Source: Acinetobacter sp. ANC 4204 (GTDB lineage: Bacteria; Pseudomonadota; Gammaproteobacteria; Pseudomonadales; Moraxellaceae). From it: a stretch of 64,000 bases of DNA. Positions 1-8,447 of this stretch are shown here, piece after piece. The translations under genes were made by a program, and so were the position numbers. Position 1 is the first letter of the stretch. Each line of letters opens with the position of its first letter. The notes under the pieces were generated by a model. It made no database searches. It saw only the letters and a list, made by a program, of their open reading frames with translations, and had not been told where the DNA came from. The stretch covers positions 372,001 through 436,000 of the forward strand of contig NZ_NEFZ01000001.1 of assembly GCF_002135205.1 (NCBI RefSeq), read 5' to 3'.

Positions 1-104
1 TGACTGAAACCATTGGCATTGCACTATATACCATGGGAATCTGCGAGCAATATGAAGAAGCGATGCAACAGGCAAAACGTTTATGGCAAAACCGTCTCCA
101 CTAA
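1..104 (+). CDS. C-terminal fragment of an unidentified protein
   Basis: An open frame enters from the left edge (first full codon at position 3) and stops at TAA 102-104, giving the last 33 residues of a protein. The tail (IGIALYTMG, then EEAMQQAKRLW) has the GxALxx...eeAxxxA rhythm seen at the end of some ATP-grasp ligases, but this is too short to assign. A strong hairpin terminator follows 30 bases downstream, which supports a real gene end. Confidence 0.55.
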   Translation, partial: TETIGIALYTMGICEQYEEAMQQAKRLWQNRLH

Positions 105-133
105 GCACGTTCGATACTCATAAACGTTAAAGT

Positions 134-162
134 AAAAAGCTAAGCACTGGGCTTAGCTTTTT
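134..162. terminator. Bidirectional Rho-independent terminator
   Basis: A 12-bp perfect stem, AAAAAGCTAAGC, five-base loop ACTGG, then GCTTAGCTTTTT. It has T runs in both directions, so it can end the partial gene on its left and the DUF1315 gene on its right. Confidence 0.9.
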
Positions 163-176
163 ATCTTTAAAAGAAC

Positions 177-449
177 TTAAATAAATTTGATAGGCTGGAA
201 ATCGTCATGCTGATGGTGATGATCATCATCACACTCTTCACCGTCTTCTTTCGTGCCACGGTCGATATAACCACTGCGCTCATCCTCAGGTAAATGTTTC
301 ATTTCCCACGCATAGACCGCTTGCATCGAAATTTCACGCTGTTCTTTGGTTAACGCAACCCCATTTGGCCATTTACCAATTTCAACCGCTGTTCTTAAAC
401 GCTCAACAATTTCAGGATTGAGCACAGCTAACATTTGTTCAATATTCAT
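177..449 (-). CDS. DUF1315 family protein (YeaC-like)
   Basis: A 90-residue protein matching the YeaC/DUF1315 family of small gammaproteobacterial proteins of unknown function. The N-terminal part (residues 1-60, with PEIVERLRTAVEIGKWPNG and an AVYAWEMKHL segment) is the family core. The tail is acidic and histidine-rich (DDDHHHQHDD), which could bind metal, but that is only a guess from composition. It lies three bases downstream of nadK on the same strand and is probably co-transcribed with it, ending at the hairpin at 134-162. Confidence 0.85.
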   Translation of the reverse strand: MNIEQMLAVLNPEIVERLRTAVEIGKWPNGVALTKEQREISMQAVYAWEMKHLPEDERSGYIDRGTKEDGEECDDDHHHQHDDFQPIKFI

Positions 450-452
450 GAT

Positions 453-1364
453 TTAATCCTGCTGAAAAGAGTCAAAATCTTGATTCCAGCCGAGTTTGGT
501 TCGGCATGACATATAAAAGTCATAACCCGGCGGATGTAATAAATTCAGTTTAAAGGGATGTTTACGAATATGTAAACTGTCACCGACATTTAAAGATACG
601 CTGTGCTGACCATCGGCACTAACCATCGGTAATACACGGTTTTCACGAATGAAAATCTTAATTTCACTGTGTCCACCCACCACAATTGGGCGTGAAGACA
701 AAGTGTGGGGATGCATTGGAACTAAAGCGATCGCATCCATACTCGGATGTACAATGGGTCCACCACCAGACAGCGAATAAGCTGTTGAACCTGTTGGAGT
801 CGATACAATCAAACCATCGCTATGTTGACGATAAACATATTGGCCATCAATATTGAGCTCAAAGTCAATCATATGTACCGATTTACCTGAGTGCAACACC
901 ACATCGTTTAGGGCAATCGCATCATAAATGGTTTCACCTTTTGAGCGAATTTCCATTTCCAACAGGAAACGGCGGTCCAGTTGAAATTCACCTTTTAAGA
1001 CTTGATCGAGCTTAAAAATCACTTCTGTTGGCTTAATGTCCGTTAAAAAGCCCAAGCGACCTCGGTTTACCCCAATTACAGGGGTATTGTATTTCACCAA
1101 AGCTCGTGCGGCATGAAGAAGTGAACCATCTCCACCCACCACAATCACCAAATCGACCACTTCACCGAGAAGTGCTCGACTGACTGTTTGTGTATTTTTA
1201 TAAGGAACGAGTTCAGCTGTTTCCGCATCGAAAACGGGATGTAACCCTAAACTGAGAAGATGATCATGAATAAGACATAAGGTTTCGACGACTGAAGACT
1301 TATCTGGACGCCCAATTAAGCCTATGTTTCGAAATGTTTTATGTGAAATTTGCACCAGCAACAT
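453..1364 (-). CDS. nadK: NAD kinase
   Basis: ATP-dependent NAD kinase makes NADP from NAD in the cytoplasm. The diagnostic GGDGSLL motif (diacylglycerol-kinase-like fold) sits near residue 70, followed by GVNRGRLGFLTD and the second conserved block TPTGSTAYSLSGGGP, both typical of NadK. The frame could start 27 bases upstream (ATG at 1391) but that start has no ribosome site. The ATG at 1364 has GGAG just ahead, though closely spaced, and gives 303 residues, near what I recall as the family length. It is divergent from mrcB across a 150-180 bp intergenic region. Confidence 0.95.
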   Translation of the reverse strand: MLLVQISHKTFRNIGLIGRPDKSSVVETLCLIHDHLLSLGLHPVFDAETAELVPYKNTQTVSRALLGEVVDLVIVVGGDGSLLHAARALVKYNTPVIGVNRGRLGFLTDIKPTEVIFKLDQVLKGEFQLDRRFLLEMEIRSKGETIYDAIALNDVVLHSGKSVHMIDFELNIDGQYVYRQHSDGLIVSTPTGSTAYSLSGGGPIVHPSMDAIALVPMHPHTLSSRPIVVGGHSEIKIFIRENRVLPMVSADGQHSVSLNVGDSLHIRKHPFKLNLLHPPGYDFYMSCRTKLGWNQDFDSFQQD

Positions 1365-1543
1365 CGCTCCGCTAAGATTCCCGCCTATCATAGCATTATT
1401 TATTTAAATTGATTCAAAACTAAAGTGACTGCTTCTATACAAATATTTATCTCTATATTTCAATTTGTTCACAGTTTAATTATTGCAAATTAGCGAAAAG
1501 CTTCGCATGATTAGCACAATTTATCAGGATCTTATCAGTATTT

Positions 1544-3940
1544 ATGAAGTCAGAACGTGGCATCGGTATAATTGCACTGATCTTCTGCATCTTAGTCATT
1601 GCAGCTTTTTTGGTCTTTAGTATTTATTTAATAAGACTAGATTCGGTTGTTCGTGACAAGTTTGAAGGAAAGCGTTGGGATATCCCTGCGAAAGTATTCG
1701 CACGTCCGCTTGAAGTGTATACCAACGCACCGATTAGTCAGGCTGACTTTACCCAAGAGCTCAAACTTTTGGGCTATAAGTCCTCTGAAAACTATACCAA
1801 ATCAGGCAATTATGTCAGTTCTGGCAATGAGTTATATGTGCATACACGTGGCTTTGATTTTGGAGATAGTGTCGAACCTGAGCAAGTACTTAAAGTCACC
1901 TTTGCTGATGAACAAGTCTCTGAAGTAAGTGCCACTAAACCTTCCTCTACAGGGATTGCACGCTTAGAGCCGATGCTCATAGGTGGGATCTATCCACAGC
2001 ATAACGAAGACCGTGTACTGATTAAACTCGATAAAGTCCCTAAACCATTAATTGAAGCCTTAATCGCAACGGAAGACCGTAATTTTTATAGCCACCACGG
2101 TATTTCAATCCGTGGTACTGCACGTGCGATTGTGAGTAATGTCACAGGTGGAAAACGTCAGGGTGGTTCAACGCTGACCCAACAGTTGGTGAAAAACTTC
2201 TATCTCACTCCTGAAAAAACCATTAAGCGTAAAGTAAATGAAGCATTTATGGCTTTATTGGTTGAACTTCACTACAACAAAGATGAAATTTTAGAAGCGT
2301 ATCTCAACGAAGTAAATCTCGGTCAAAATGGTAATTATTCAATTAATGGCTATGGCTTGGCTTCACAGTTCTACTTCGGCATGCCTTTACGCGAACTGAA
2401 TATTGCACAACAAGCGTATTTGGTTGGTTTGGTACAAGGTCCAACCTTATATAACCCTTGGCGTAATCCAGAAGCGGCTAAAAAACGTCGTGATATCGTT
2501 TTACACAACATGTTGGTCATGGGCTATTTGACTCAAGAACAGTATGAAACTGAAACGGCTCGCCCTTTAAATGTGATTGCCAAACCAACTCTCGGCCCAT
2601 CACGCTTCCCAGATTTCTTAGACATTGTACGTCGTCAGTTGCGTACCGAATACCAAGAAGGTGATTTAACCAATCAAGGTCTACGTATTTTTACAACACT
2701 CGATCCGATTGCCCAGACCAAAATTCAAGACTCGTTTAAAGCAACAGTTAATCGTTTGAGTCGTGGGTCAAATCGTTTAAAAGAGTTGCAAGGTGCTGTA
2801 TTGGTTGCGCATCCTGAAAATGGTGAATTAGTCGCAGCAGTAGGATCAACACAAGATTTTACTGGGTTTAACCGCGCATTAGATGCCAAACGTCAAGTTG
2901 GCTCACTGCTCAAACCTGTAATTTATCTCAGTGCAATTCAGTCAGGTCGCTATAACTGGGCTAGTCCTGTTGAAGACAGTAGTATCAGCATTCAGTCAAA
3001 TGGTCAGTCATGGACACCAAAAAACTATAGTGGCGGCGAACATGGGGTTGTACCGATGGTACAAGCTTTGTCTCATTCTTATAACTTATCATCCGTACGT
3101 TTAGGCCAAGAGTTTGGTTTATCAACATTTAGTAATCACTTAAAACGTTTCGGTGTGACTAGCAACATCCCAAGCTATCCATCTATTTTCTTGGGTGCGG
3201 TAGACATGTCTCCAATGGAGGTACTTGGCATTTATGGTAATTTTGCAACAGGGGGCTTTAAATACCCAACCAAAGCGATTCGTACCGTTGTCGATCAAAA
3301 TGGTCGCCTACTGACCCGTTATGGTCTAAACGTCCAACAAACTATTGACCCTTCTTCTGCCTACGTCCTGAACTATGGACTCCAACAAGTGATGACTTCG
3401 GGCACGGGACGCTCTGCGTACAATACTCTTCCGACATCGCTCAAGCTTGCAGGAAAATCTGGCACCACCAATGACACCCGTGATTCATGGTTTGCAGGTT
3501 ACTCAGGCAACTATGTTTCTGTAGTATGGTTAGGACTGGATGACAACAAACAAACAGGCTTAACAGGTTCTTCAGGTGCTTTACCTGTGTGGACAAATGT
3601 AATGAGTCAACTGCGTCAAAAGCCTGTCAATTTACGCCAACCCGATGATGTTCAATGGCACTGGATTGACAGTGGTTCAGGCTATCTTGCAGCCCAAGGT
3701 TGTGAGGGCGCAATGTATATTCCACTACTTCGTAACACCATTCCCCGAAAGGCAACCGCATGTGGCTTGCCTCATTATCAAGTTGAACCCACTTACAATC
3801 CTGAAACAGATGGTAACCAAGCTACACCTGAACAAGGCGACAGCATAGACAACTATATTCGTGAAAGTGAATCAAATATGCAACGCAACCTAGAAAATGA
3901 CACGCAGGTCATTTCAAGCGGTAGCTACCAACCTGAATAA
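1544..3940 (+). CDS. mrcB: Penicillin-binding protein 1B (bifunctional transglycosylase/transpeptidase)
   Basis: A class A PBP of 798 residues that polymerises and cross-links peptidoglycan in the periplasm, anchored by one N-terminal membrane helix (about residues 8-30). The glycosyltransferase 51 domain shows the catalytic ED-RNFYSHHG block (about 176-186) and GGSTLTQQLVKN. The transpeptidase domain has SxxK as SLLKP (about 453), SxN as SYN (about 512) and KSGT (about 640). All catalytic motifs are intact. The next gene, a TPR-like lipoprotein, starts 21 bases after the stop and probably shares the transcript; a role as an outer-membrane PBP1b partner (as LpoB in enterics) is only a positional idea. 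Confidence 0.95.
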   Translation: MKSERGIGIIALIFCILVIAAFLVFSIYLIRLDSVVRDKFEGKRWDIPAKVFARPLEVYTNAPISQADFTQELKLLGYKSSENYTKSGNYVSSGNELYVHTRGFDFGDSVEPEQVLKVTFADEQVSEVSATKPSSTGIARLEPMLIGGIYPQHNEDRVLIKLDKVPKPLIEALIATEDRNFYSHHGISIRGTARAIVSNVTGGKRQGGSTLTQQLVKNFYLTPEKTIKRKVNEAFMALLVELHYNKDEILEAYLNEVNLGQNGNYSINGYGLASQFYFGMPLRELNIAQQAYLVGLVQGPTLYNPWRNPEAAKKRRDIVLHNMLVMGYLTQEQYETETARPLNVIAKPTLGPSRFPDFLDIVRRQLRTEYQEGDLTNQGLRIFTTLDPIAQTKIQDSFKATVNRLSRGSNRLKELQGAVLVAHPENGELVAAVGSTQDFTGFNRALDAKRQVGSLLKPVIYLSAIQSGRYNWASPVEDSSISIQSNGQSWTPKNYSGGEHGVVPMVQALSHSYNLSSVRLGQEFGLSTFSNHLKRFGVTSNIPSYPSIFLGAVDMSPMEVLGIYGNFATGGFKYPTKAIRTVVDQNGRLLTRYGLNVQQTIDPSSAYVLNYGLQQVMTSGTGRSAYNTLPTSLKLAGKSGTTNDTRDSWFAGYSGNYVSVVWLGLDDNKQTGLTGSSGALPVWTNVMSQLRQKPVNLRQPDDVQWHWIDSGSGYLAAQGCEGAMYIPLLRNTIPRKATACGLPHYQVEPTYNPETDGNQATPEQGDSIDNYIRESESNMQRNLENDTQVISSGSYQPE

Positions 3941-3961
3941 ATAGGACGGATTTAAATTTTG

Positions 3962-4507
3962 ATGTGGTTTAAACGTTTAAGTATCTTAGCAATCGTCATA
4001 ACTGTGGCAGGCTGCCAAAGCCTCCCACAGCAAACTGATAAAAAAATGCCAGAGAAGGCTGAGCCGAACAAAGAGCAGCAAACACCATCAGGTGTAACGA
4101 TTCACCCTTATGATCGCGAAGAAATTCAACGTCAAAAAATTGTGATTCCTGAACAAAAGACCAAACAGCAGTTTGATGATGGTCGACAACTTCCTGCATT
4201 CAAAAACTTGATGCAAAAAACACAAACCGCTTACCGCCAAGGCCAGTGGAACCAAGCTCAAGGTTTTGCTATGCAGGCGCAACGTATCGCCCCACAGTCA
4301 AGTGAAACCTTCCTGTATTTGGCGCTAATTGCCAATCAACAAAAACAACCTGCAAATGCAGAATCACTCGCGCGTCGAGGCCTGAGTTATGCGCAAAGTA
4401 ATGCCATGAAAAAGCAACTTTGGAGCATTATCTTAAAAGCTGGTCAAATGCAGAAAAACCAAAAAACCATTCAACAAGCCCAGACTGCAATCAAAAGCCT
4501 GTCTTAA
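3962..4507 (+). CDS. TPR-like lipoprotein
   Basis: About 181 residues. The N-terminus has a short hydrophobic signal ending in a lipobox (VAGC, then QSLPQQ), so it should be lipidated. After a Pro/Lys/Gln-rich linker, residues about 85-160 form a helical repeat (AYRQGQWNQAQGFAMQA, then SETFLYLALIANQQKQ) typical of tetratricopeptide proteins. A TTG at 3959 is in frame, but the ATG at 3962 is preferred. Its place directly behind mrcB suggests a cell-envelope role, perhaps with PBP1b; this is inference from position. Confidence 0.8.
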   Translation: MWFKRLSILAIVITVAGCQSLPQQTDKKMPEKAEPNKEQQTPSGVTIHPYDREEIQRQKIVIPEQKTKQQFDDGRQLPAFKNLMQKTQTAYRQGQWNQAQGFAMQAQRIAPQSSETFLYLALIANQQKQPANAESLARRGLSYAQSNAMKKQLWSIILKAGQMQKNQKTIQQAQTAIKSLS

Positions 4508-4519
4508 AAGTACGCTCCA

Positions 4520-5419
4520 TTAAATAGAGCGCTGACCTGCTATACCATAAGCACCATAACTTTGTGCTTTGGCTAAATCAGCTAACTGTAAGCCACCTAG
4601 GGCAAAAATTGGGATGTGAATCTTTTGAGCAATCAGACTAAACTGCTCCCAGCCCAAAGTGTCACTATTCGGATGGCTTAAAGTTTCAAGTACAGGGCTA
4701 AGTAAAATGGCATCACAGCCAATATTCTGCGCATGTTCTGCACTTTCTGTGTCATGACAGGCCGCAATATAACGTTGACCAACTTTTAAATCGCCTTTAC
4801 GAAGTTGCATCAGTTGAGATTGTTTCAAGTGTATAGCCGCAATTGCTTGCTGCTGTAAAGGGTTCAGCTCTTTCCACAAGCTTACATTCACAATGACTCG
4901 CGACAGCTGTTCCACACTCAGTTCCGCTATATTTAAAAGATGTTCAGGGCTTACAGGCACTCTCCAATACATCATTTGCTGTTCAGCTAAAGTCTTCAAC
5001 AGCGTAATTTGCTCAGAAATCTTAATCACCTGCGGAGCATACAGTCGCTTTAAAATGGCCTGATTGGCTTTAGGAAAGTTTAAATCCTGTAACTCGGCAC
5101 GTTTAAACCATGCCCAAGGCACACGAATGTCTGAAAGCTGATGATCTGAGACAATGCCATGAAACAAATGTAAATGCACAATGACGTCCTCATATTCAAA
5201 CTGAATACTGTCAAAGGCATGCCAATCTGTAATATCAATTCCAACTTCTTCTAAAACCTCACGGCGACATGCGTGTTCTGTGGTTTCACCTGACTCAACT
5301 TTCCCGCCTGGAAATTCGTGCTTATTACCTTGATGTTGCTCAGCATGACGCCATCCCACCAATACTTTGCCTTGATGTAAAAGAATAGCTATAGCAACTT
5401 GAACCAGAGGTTTTGACAT
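4520..5419 (-). CDS. Nudix hydrolase (MutT-type) fused to a thiamine-phosphate-synthase-like domain
   Basis: The N-terminal half (residues about 1-130) is a MutT-type Nudix domain with an intact Nudix box (GGKVESGETTEHACRREV then LEEVGI), expected to hydrolyse oxidised nucleotides such as 8-oxo-dGTP. The C-terminal half (about 170-299) resembles ThiE (HDTESAEHA, DAILLSPVLET, FALGGLQLADL and AYGIAGQRSI). This fusion is common in gammaproteobacteria. The ThiE part may be catalytically inert or act as a damage-repair domain; the sequence does not settle this. The gene faces the mrcB-lipoprotein pair. Confidence 0.88.
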   Translation of the reverse strand: MSKPLVQVAIAILLHQGKVLVGWRHAEQHQGNKHEFPGGKVESGETTEHACRREVLEEVGIDITDWHAFDSIQFEYEDVIVHLHLFHGIVSDHQLSDIRVPWAWFKRAELQDLNFPKANQAILKRLYAPQVIKISEQITLLKTLAEQQMMYWRVPVSPEHLLNIAELSVEQLSRVIVNVSLWKELNPLQQQAIAAIHLKQSQLMQLRKGDLKVGQRYIAACHDTESAEHAQNIGCDAILLSPVLETLSHPNSDTLGWEQFSLIAQKIHIPIFALGGLQLADLAKAQSYGAYGIAGQRSI

Positions 5420-5519
5420 AATCAGATTCCATTTCAGATGTGTAGTGTGTTAAGTGACCATATGTAACGATATAGAAGTTTTTTATATTTTCAGCGATAA
5501 AATGTTGACAGCCCCATTC

Positions 5520-5536
5520 GATAATGATTATCATTT
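5520..5536. promoter_or_regulatory. Fur box upstream of hemP
   Basis: GATAATGATTATCATTT closely matches the 19-bp Fur consensus (GATAATGATAATCATTATC) and lies 34 bases before the hemP start codon. Iron-replete Fur binding here would shut off hemP. Confidence 0.85.
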
Positions 5537-5569
5537 AAAACGTTCAATATACACCACGGAGTCGCCAGA

Positions 5570-5737
5570 ATGAACGCACCATTTAGCTTATTTACTCGTA
5601 ACGAAACAGCCCATTCACTACCAATGCTACACTCGAACAACTTATTTGCCCTAGGCCGTGAAATTCGCATTATGCACGCAGGAGAAGAGTACCGTCTACG
5701 ACTCACACGCAATAATCGACTCATTCTAACCAAATAA
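5570..5737 (+). CDS. hemP: Hemin uptake protein HemP
   Basis: A 55-residue protein. Its C-terminal half (GREIRIMHAGEEYRLRLTR, then NRLILTK) is the HemP family signature. HemP proteins are small, iron-repressed factors linked to haemin uptake and, in some bacteria, needed for activation of haem receptor genes. The Fur box immediately upstream fits this. It is normally near a TonB-dependent haem receptor, but here it stands alone: a hairpin terminator follows 34 bases after the stop and the next gene is on the other strand. Confidence 0.9.
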   Translation: MNAPFSLFTRNETAHSLPMLHSNNLFALGREIRIMHAGEEYRLRLTRNNRLILTK

Positions 5738-5773
5738 GAATTATAAAAATTCAATAACAATAATCGTGGAAAC

Positions 5774-5802
5774 AAGCAGTATGTCAGCGCGTACTGCTTT
5801 TT
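5774..5802 (+). terminator. Rho-independent terminator after hemP
   Basis: Stem AAGCAGTA / TACTGCTT with a ten-base loop, followed by a T run. It makes hemP a monocistronic unit. Confidence 0.8.
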
Positions 5803-5850
5803 AATTGATTTAAAATATTCATTTTAATTTTATCGCTAAAAAAGCATGCT

Positions 5851-7188
5851 CTAAACCTTAACAACATCCAGCATCAATTCAACGCTTAAACCGCCTAAGT
5901 CAGATGGGCTAAATAACAACTGCCCTGCGTGTAAATCGACAATTTTTTGACAGATGGATAGACCTAAGCCTGAGCCTTGTGTTTTTGTACCTAAAGCCCG
6001 ATAGAAGCGTTCACCCAAACGTTGGATAACTGTCACATCTACACCATATCCGCTATTTTCAATACTCAGTCTAAGCTGCTGTCTTTCAATCGTCAGCGTC
6101 ACAAAAACTTTTGCCTGCTCAGGACTATAACGAATCGCATTATCAAGTACATTCCGTAGTGCACTGAATAAAAGCTGTTCATTGGCAAATACATAGACCT
6201 CTTTTGCAAGTACCATCTGAACCTCAATCTGTTTTGATTCTGCAAAAGGCTGTAAGGCTTTGACTACATCTTGTATTAACAGACTAAAATCAAATTTGCT
6301 TTTGGCTAAACTTTGACTTTGCTCTGGATCTAACCGTGCCAATAAAAGTAAATTATCGAGAACTTGTACCCCACGGCTCACATCTTGCTGAATTGGCTTA
6401 AACTCCTGCTCTAGCTCAGGAAACTTACGTTTGAGTACCTGAAGCCGCATTTGTATCGCAGACAATGGAGAACGTAGCTCATGCGAGGCATCTGCGGTAA
6501 AGCGTTGCTCTGCCACTAAGGCCTGATCTAAACGAGCCAATAGAGCATTCAACTGAGATAACATCGGTTGTAGTTCAATCAGTTCAGGTTCTGGCATAGA
6601 AATAGGCGCTAAATCATTTACCGATTTATTTGAAATTTGCTCTGAAACTTGGTGGATCGTCCGAAACTTACGTCGAATCGCAAAGTGCATCAATAGCCAT
6701 TGTACGCACCAGACTAAAAGCAATACCCCACTAAAAATCAAGATGGTGTGCCCAAAGGCTTGAAAACGATCCGACATCAACTGAGTGACTTGTACCTGCA
6801 ATCCATGCTCATCCTGCGCACTATAAATACGCCAAAGTTTCTGCTCTGACCAGTAAAAGCCATAAGGTGCATCTGAAACCAAACTTAAATGATCCACGGT
6901 TATTTTTTCTGGCACATCTTCTGAGGCAGTTAAAAGCTGTTGTGCGTTATCGAGTCGATAGCGAATATCAAACTCATCACTAAGTTCAGCTAAGGCCTGA
7001 CCATTGCTGACAGTTAAGTCATCTGCCAACAACATATCGGCCATTTCATCCATGATCTCATCTTGCATAGACATGGTCTGATAAACCGACACTCCGATAA
7101 ACATCAGCAAGGCCAAAAGCCCCGCCAGTATCGAACTGAGGAGCGAACTTTTAACGAGCTGACGTTGTAATGAAACTGGTTGAGCCAT
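5851..7188 (-). CDS. Sensor histidine kinase (QseC/PmrB-like)
   Basis: A 445-residue membrane kinase: a transmembrane helix at about 15-40, a periplasmic sensor of about 110 residues, a second helix near 150-170, a HAMP-like linker, then the HisKA box with phospho-acceptor His (FTADASHELRSPLSAIQ, about residue 233). The ATPase domain carries the N box (NVLDNAIRYS) and G boxes (GYGVDV; GSGLGLSICQKIV). It overlaps the response regulator stop by one base. The order ygiW, regulator, kinase matches the ygiW-qseBC locus of enterics. The true signal is unknown. Confidence 0.9.
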   Translation of the reverse strand: MAQPVSLQRQLVKSSLLSSILAGLLALLMFIGVSVYQTMSMQDEIMDEMADMLLADDLTVSNGQALAELSDEFDIRYRLDNAQQLLTASEDVPEKITVDHLSLVSDAPYGFYWSEQKLWRIYSAQDEHGLQVQVTQLMSDRFQAFGHTILIFSGVLLLVWCVQWLLMHFAIRRKFRTIHQVSEQISNKSVNDLAPISMPEPELIELQPMLSQLNALLARLDQALVAEQRFTADASHELRSPLSAIQMRLQVLKRKFPELEQEFKPIQQDVSRGVQVLDNLLLLARLDPEQSQSLAKSKFDFSLLIQDVVKALQPFAESKQIEVQMVLAKEVYVFANEQLLFSALRNVLDNAIRYSPEQAKVFVTLTIERQQLRLSIENSGYGVDVTVIQRLGERFYRALGTKTQGSGLGLSICQKIVDLHAGQLLFSPSDLGGLSVELMLDVVKV

Positions 7189-7850
7189 TATGTGTCCTGA
7201 TTCATTCTATAACCCAAACCACGGATGGTTTTAATACAGTGGCTACCGAGTTTTTTCCGCAGTTGATAAATAAAAACCTCGATGGCATTGCTTTCGATTT
7301 CATCTCCCCACGCATATAGGCTTTCTTCTAACTGCTCACGTGTCACCACATGTTCAGGCTTGAGCATCAATTTATGCAAAATTTGAAACTCTTTGGCGGT
7401 CAAATTCACGGATTGACCATTTTGAGTTACGCTTTTGGCTTGTGGATCGAGTTGAATATTGGCATAACTCAATATATGCGAACTGCTATTTTGTTGCTGT
7501 CTCAGTTGTAGGCGAATACGAGCAGATAATTCCTCCAAACTAAAGGGTTTAACCAAATAGTCGTTGGCACCCAAGTCTAGCCCTTCGACCCGATCTCGAA
7601 TGCTGTCACGCGCAGTGAGAAAAATCACAGGCGTCGAGAGGTTCTTGCTACGGACTTTCAGCAAAATGTCATCACCTGTGGCATGTGGCAATCCACGGTC
7701 TAAAAGCACACAGTCATACTGATGCTGTTCAATCGCTAAAATGGCATGATCGCCCCGCTCCACCCAGTCCACACTATAACCATCCATTTCAAGCCAAGTT
7801 TTAATACTTTCAGCTTGAGAGGCATCATCTTCTGCTAACAATATCCGCAC
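7188..7850 (-). CDS. OmpR-family response regulator (QseB-like)
   Basis: Receiver domain with acidic pocket LLAEDD, phospho-acceptor Asp in CVLLDRGLP (about residue 51), TAR and KPF residues, followed by a winged-helix trans_reg_C domain ending ELIRKLGxxx-like (YQLRKKLG, IRGLGYRM). A longer frame reaches an ATG at 7916, but family alignment and an AGG seven bases ahead favour the GTG at 7850 (220 residues; RILLAEDD start). The extra codons overlap a transcription terminator, further evidence against the long form. Partner of the kinase downstream. Confidence 0.9.
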   Translation of the reverse strand: MRILLAEDDASQAESIKTWLEMDGYSVDWVERGDHAILAIEQHQYDCVLLDRGLPHATGDDILLKVRSKNLSTPVIFLTARDSIRDRVEGLDLGANDYLVKPFSLEELSARIRLQLRQQQNSSSHILSYANIQLDPQAKSVTQNGQSVNLTAKEFQILHKLMLKPEHVVTREQLEESLYAWGDEIESNAIEVFIYQLRKKLGSHCIKTIRGLGYRMNQDT

Positions 7851-7910
7851 TACTGAACCTGCCTTATCCCTGTTGTTTAAATCATGCCGTGAAATGATGA
7901 AAAATACAAA

Positions 7911-7950
7911 AACCACAGGGCTAAGATCAAATCTAAGCCATGTGGTTTTT
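7911..7950. terminator. Terminator between the ygiW-like gene and the response regulator
   Basis: Near-perfect 16-bp hairpin: AACCACA with GGCTAAGAT, three-base loop, then ATCTAAGCC with TGTGGTT, T-rich on both sides. It suggests the ygiW-like gene is at least partly uncoupled from the two-component genes. Confidence 0.8.
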
Positions 7951-7983
7951 TAAGAAAGTCCAATTAAGGTTGGACTAGAGTGT

Positions 7984-8346
7984 TTAGAATTTCACTTGAT
8001 CTACATCAATTTCAACGCGTTTTGTTGGTTTATAGTCAATATCCACTTCACCGATAATGGTTACAGGTGTTTTAGCCGAAATCGCTTTGCCACCCCATAA
8101 TTCATCATCAATATCGACAGTGATTGAACCTGTTTGGTCACGAAATTCATACTTCTCATCACCAATGGCTTTGACCACATAACCTTTTAACTGAACATGG
8201 CTGTCATCTTTTAAAGTTAATGCATGCTTAACCGTAGTTGGCGTTGAAGCAGCTACAGCCGCTTGGTTCACCGCTGTATTTGCTACTGCCACAGTTGTCG
8301 AACCAATCACACCAGCAACCAATAACGCTTTCATCATCATATTCAT
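7984..8346 (-). CDS. YgiW/YdeI-family (BOF) stress protein
   Basis: A 120-residue secreted protein: signal peptide of about 22 residues (cleavage likely after VAVA), then the BOF (bacterial OB-fold) domain with HALTLKDDSHVQLKGYVVK, YEFRDQTGSITVDID and VTIIGEVD. Members such as YgiW are periplasmic and tied to peroxide, acid or cadmium tolerance and to regulation of qseBC. The gene precedes a QseBC-like pair on the same strand, the classic arrangement. Confidence 0.9.
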   Translation of the reverse strand: MNMMMKALLVAGVIGSTTVAVANTAVNQAAVAASTPTTVKHALTLKDDSHVQLKGYVVKAIGDEKYEFRDQTGSITVDIDDELWGGKAISAKTPVTIIGEVDIDYKPTKRVEIDVDQVKF

Positions 8347-8447
8347 ATCCAGTACCTCTATTTAATTGTTGATCTATTTGATGAAGTTATTAAACCAAAA
8401 TTAGATGAGCTGAATCTTAAGAAAGCTTCAAGTAAAACATTAAACGC

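Noticed and set aside
7851..7916. N-terminal extension of the response regulator
   Set aside because: It would run into a terminator hairpin and lacks family residues; GTG at 7850 is favoured.
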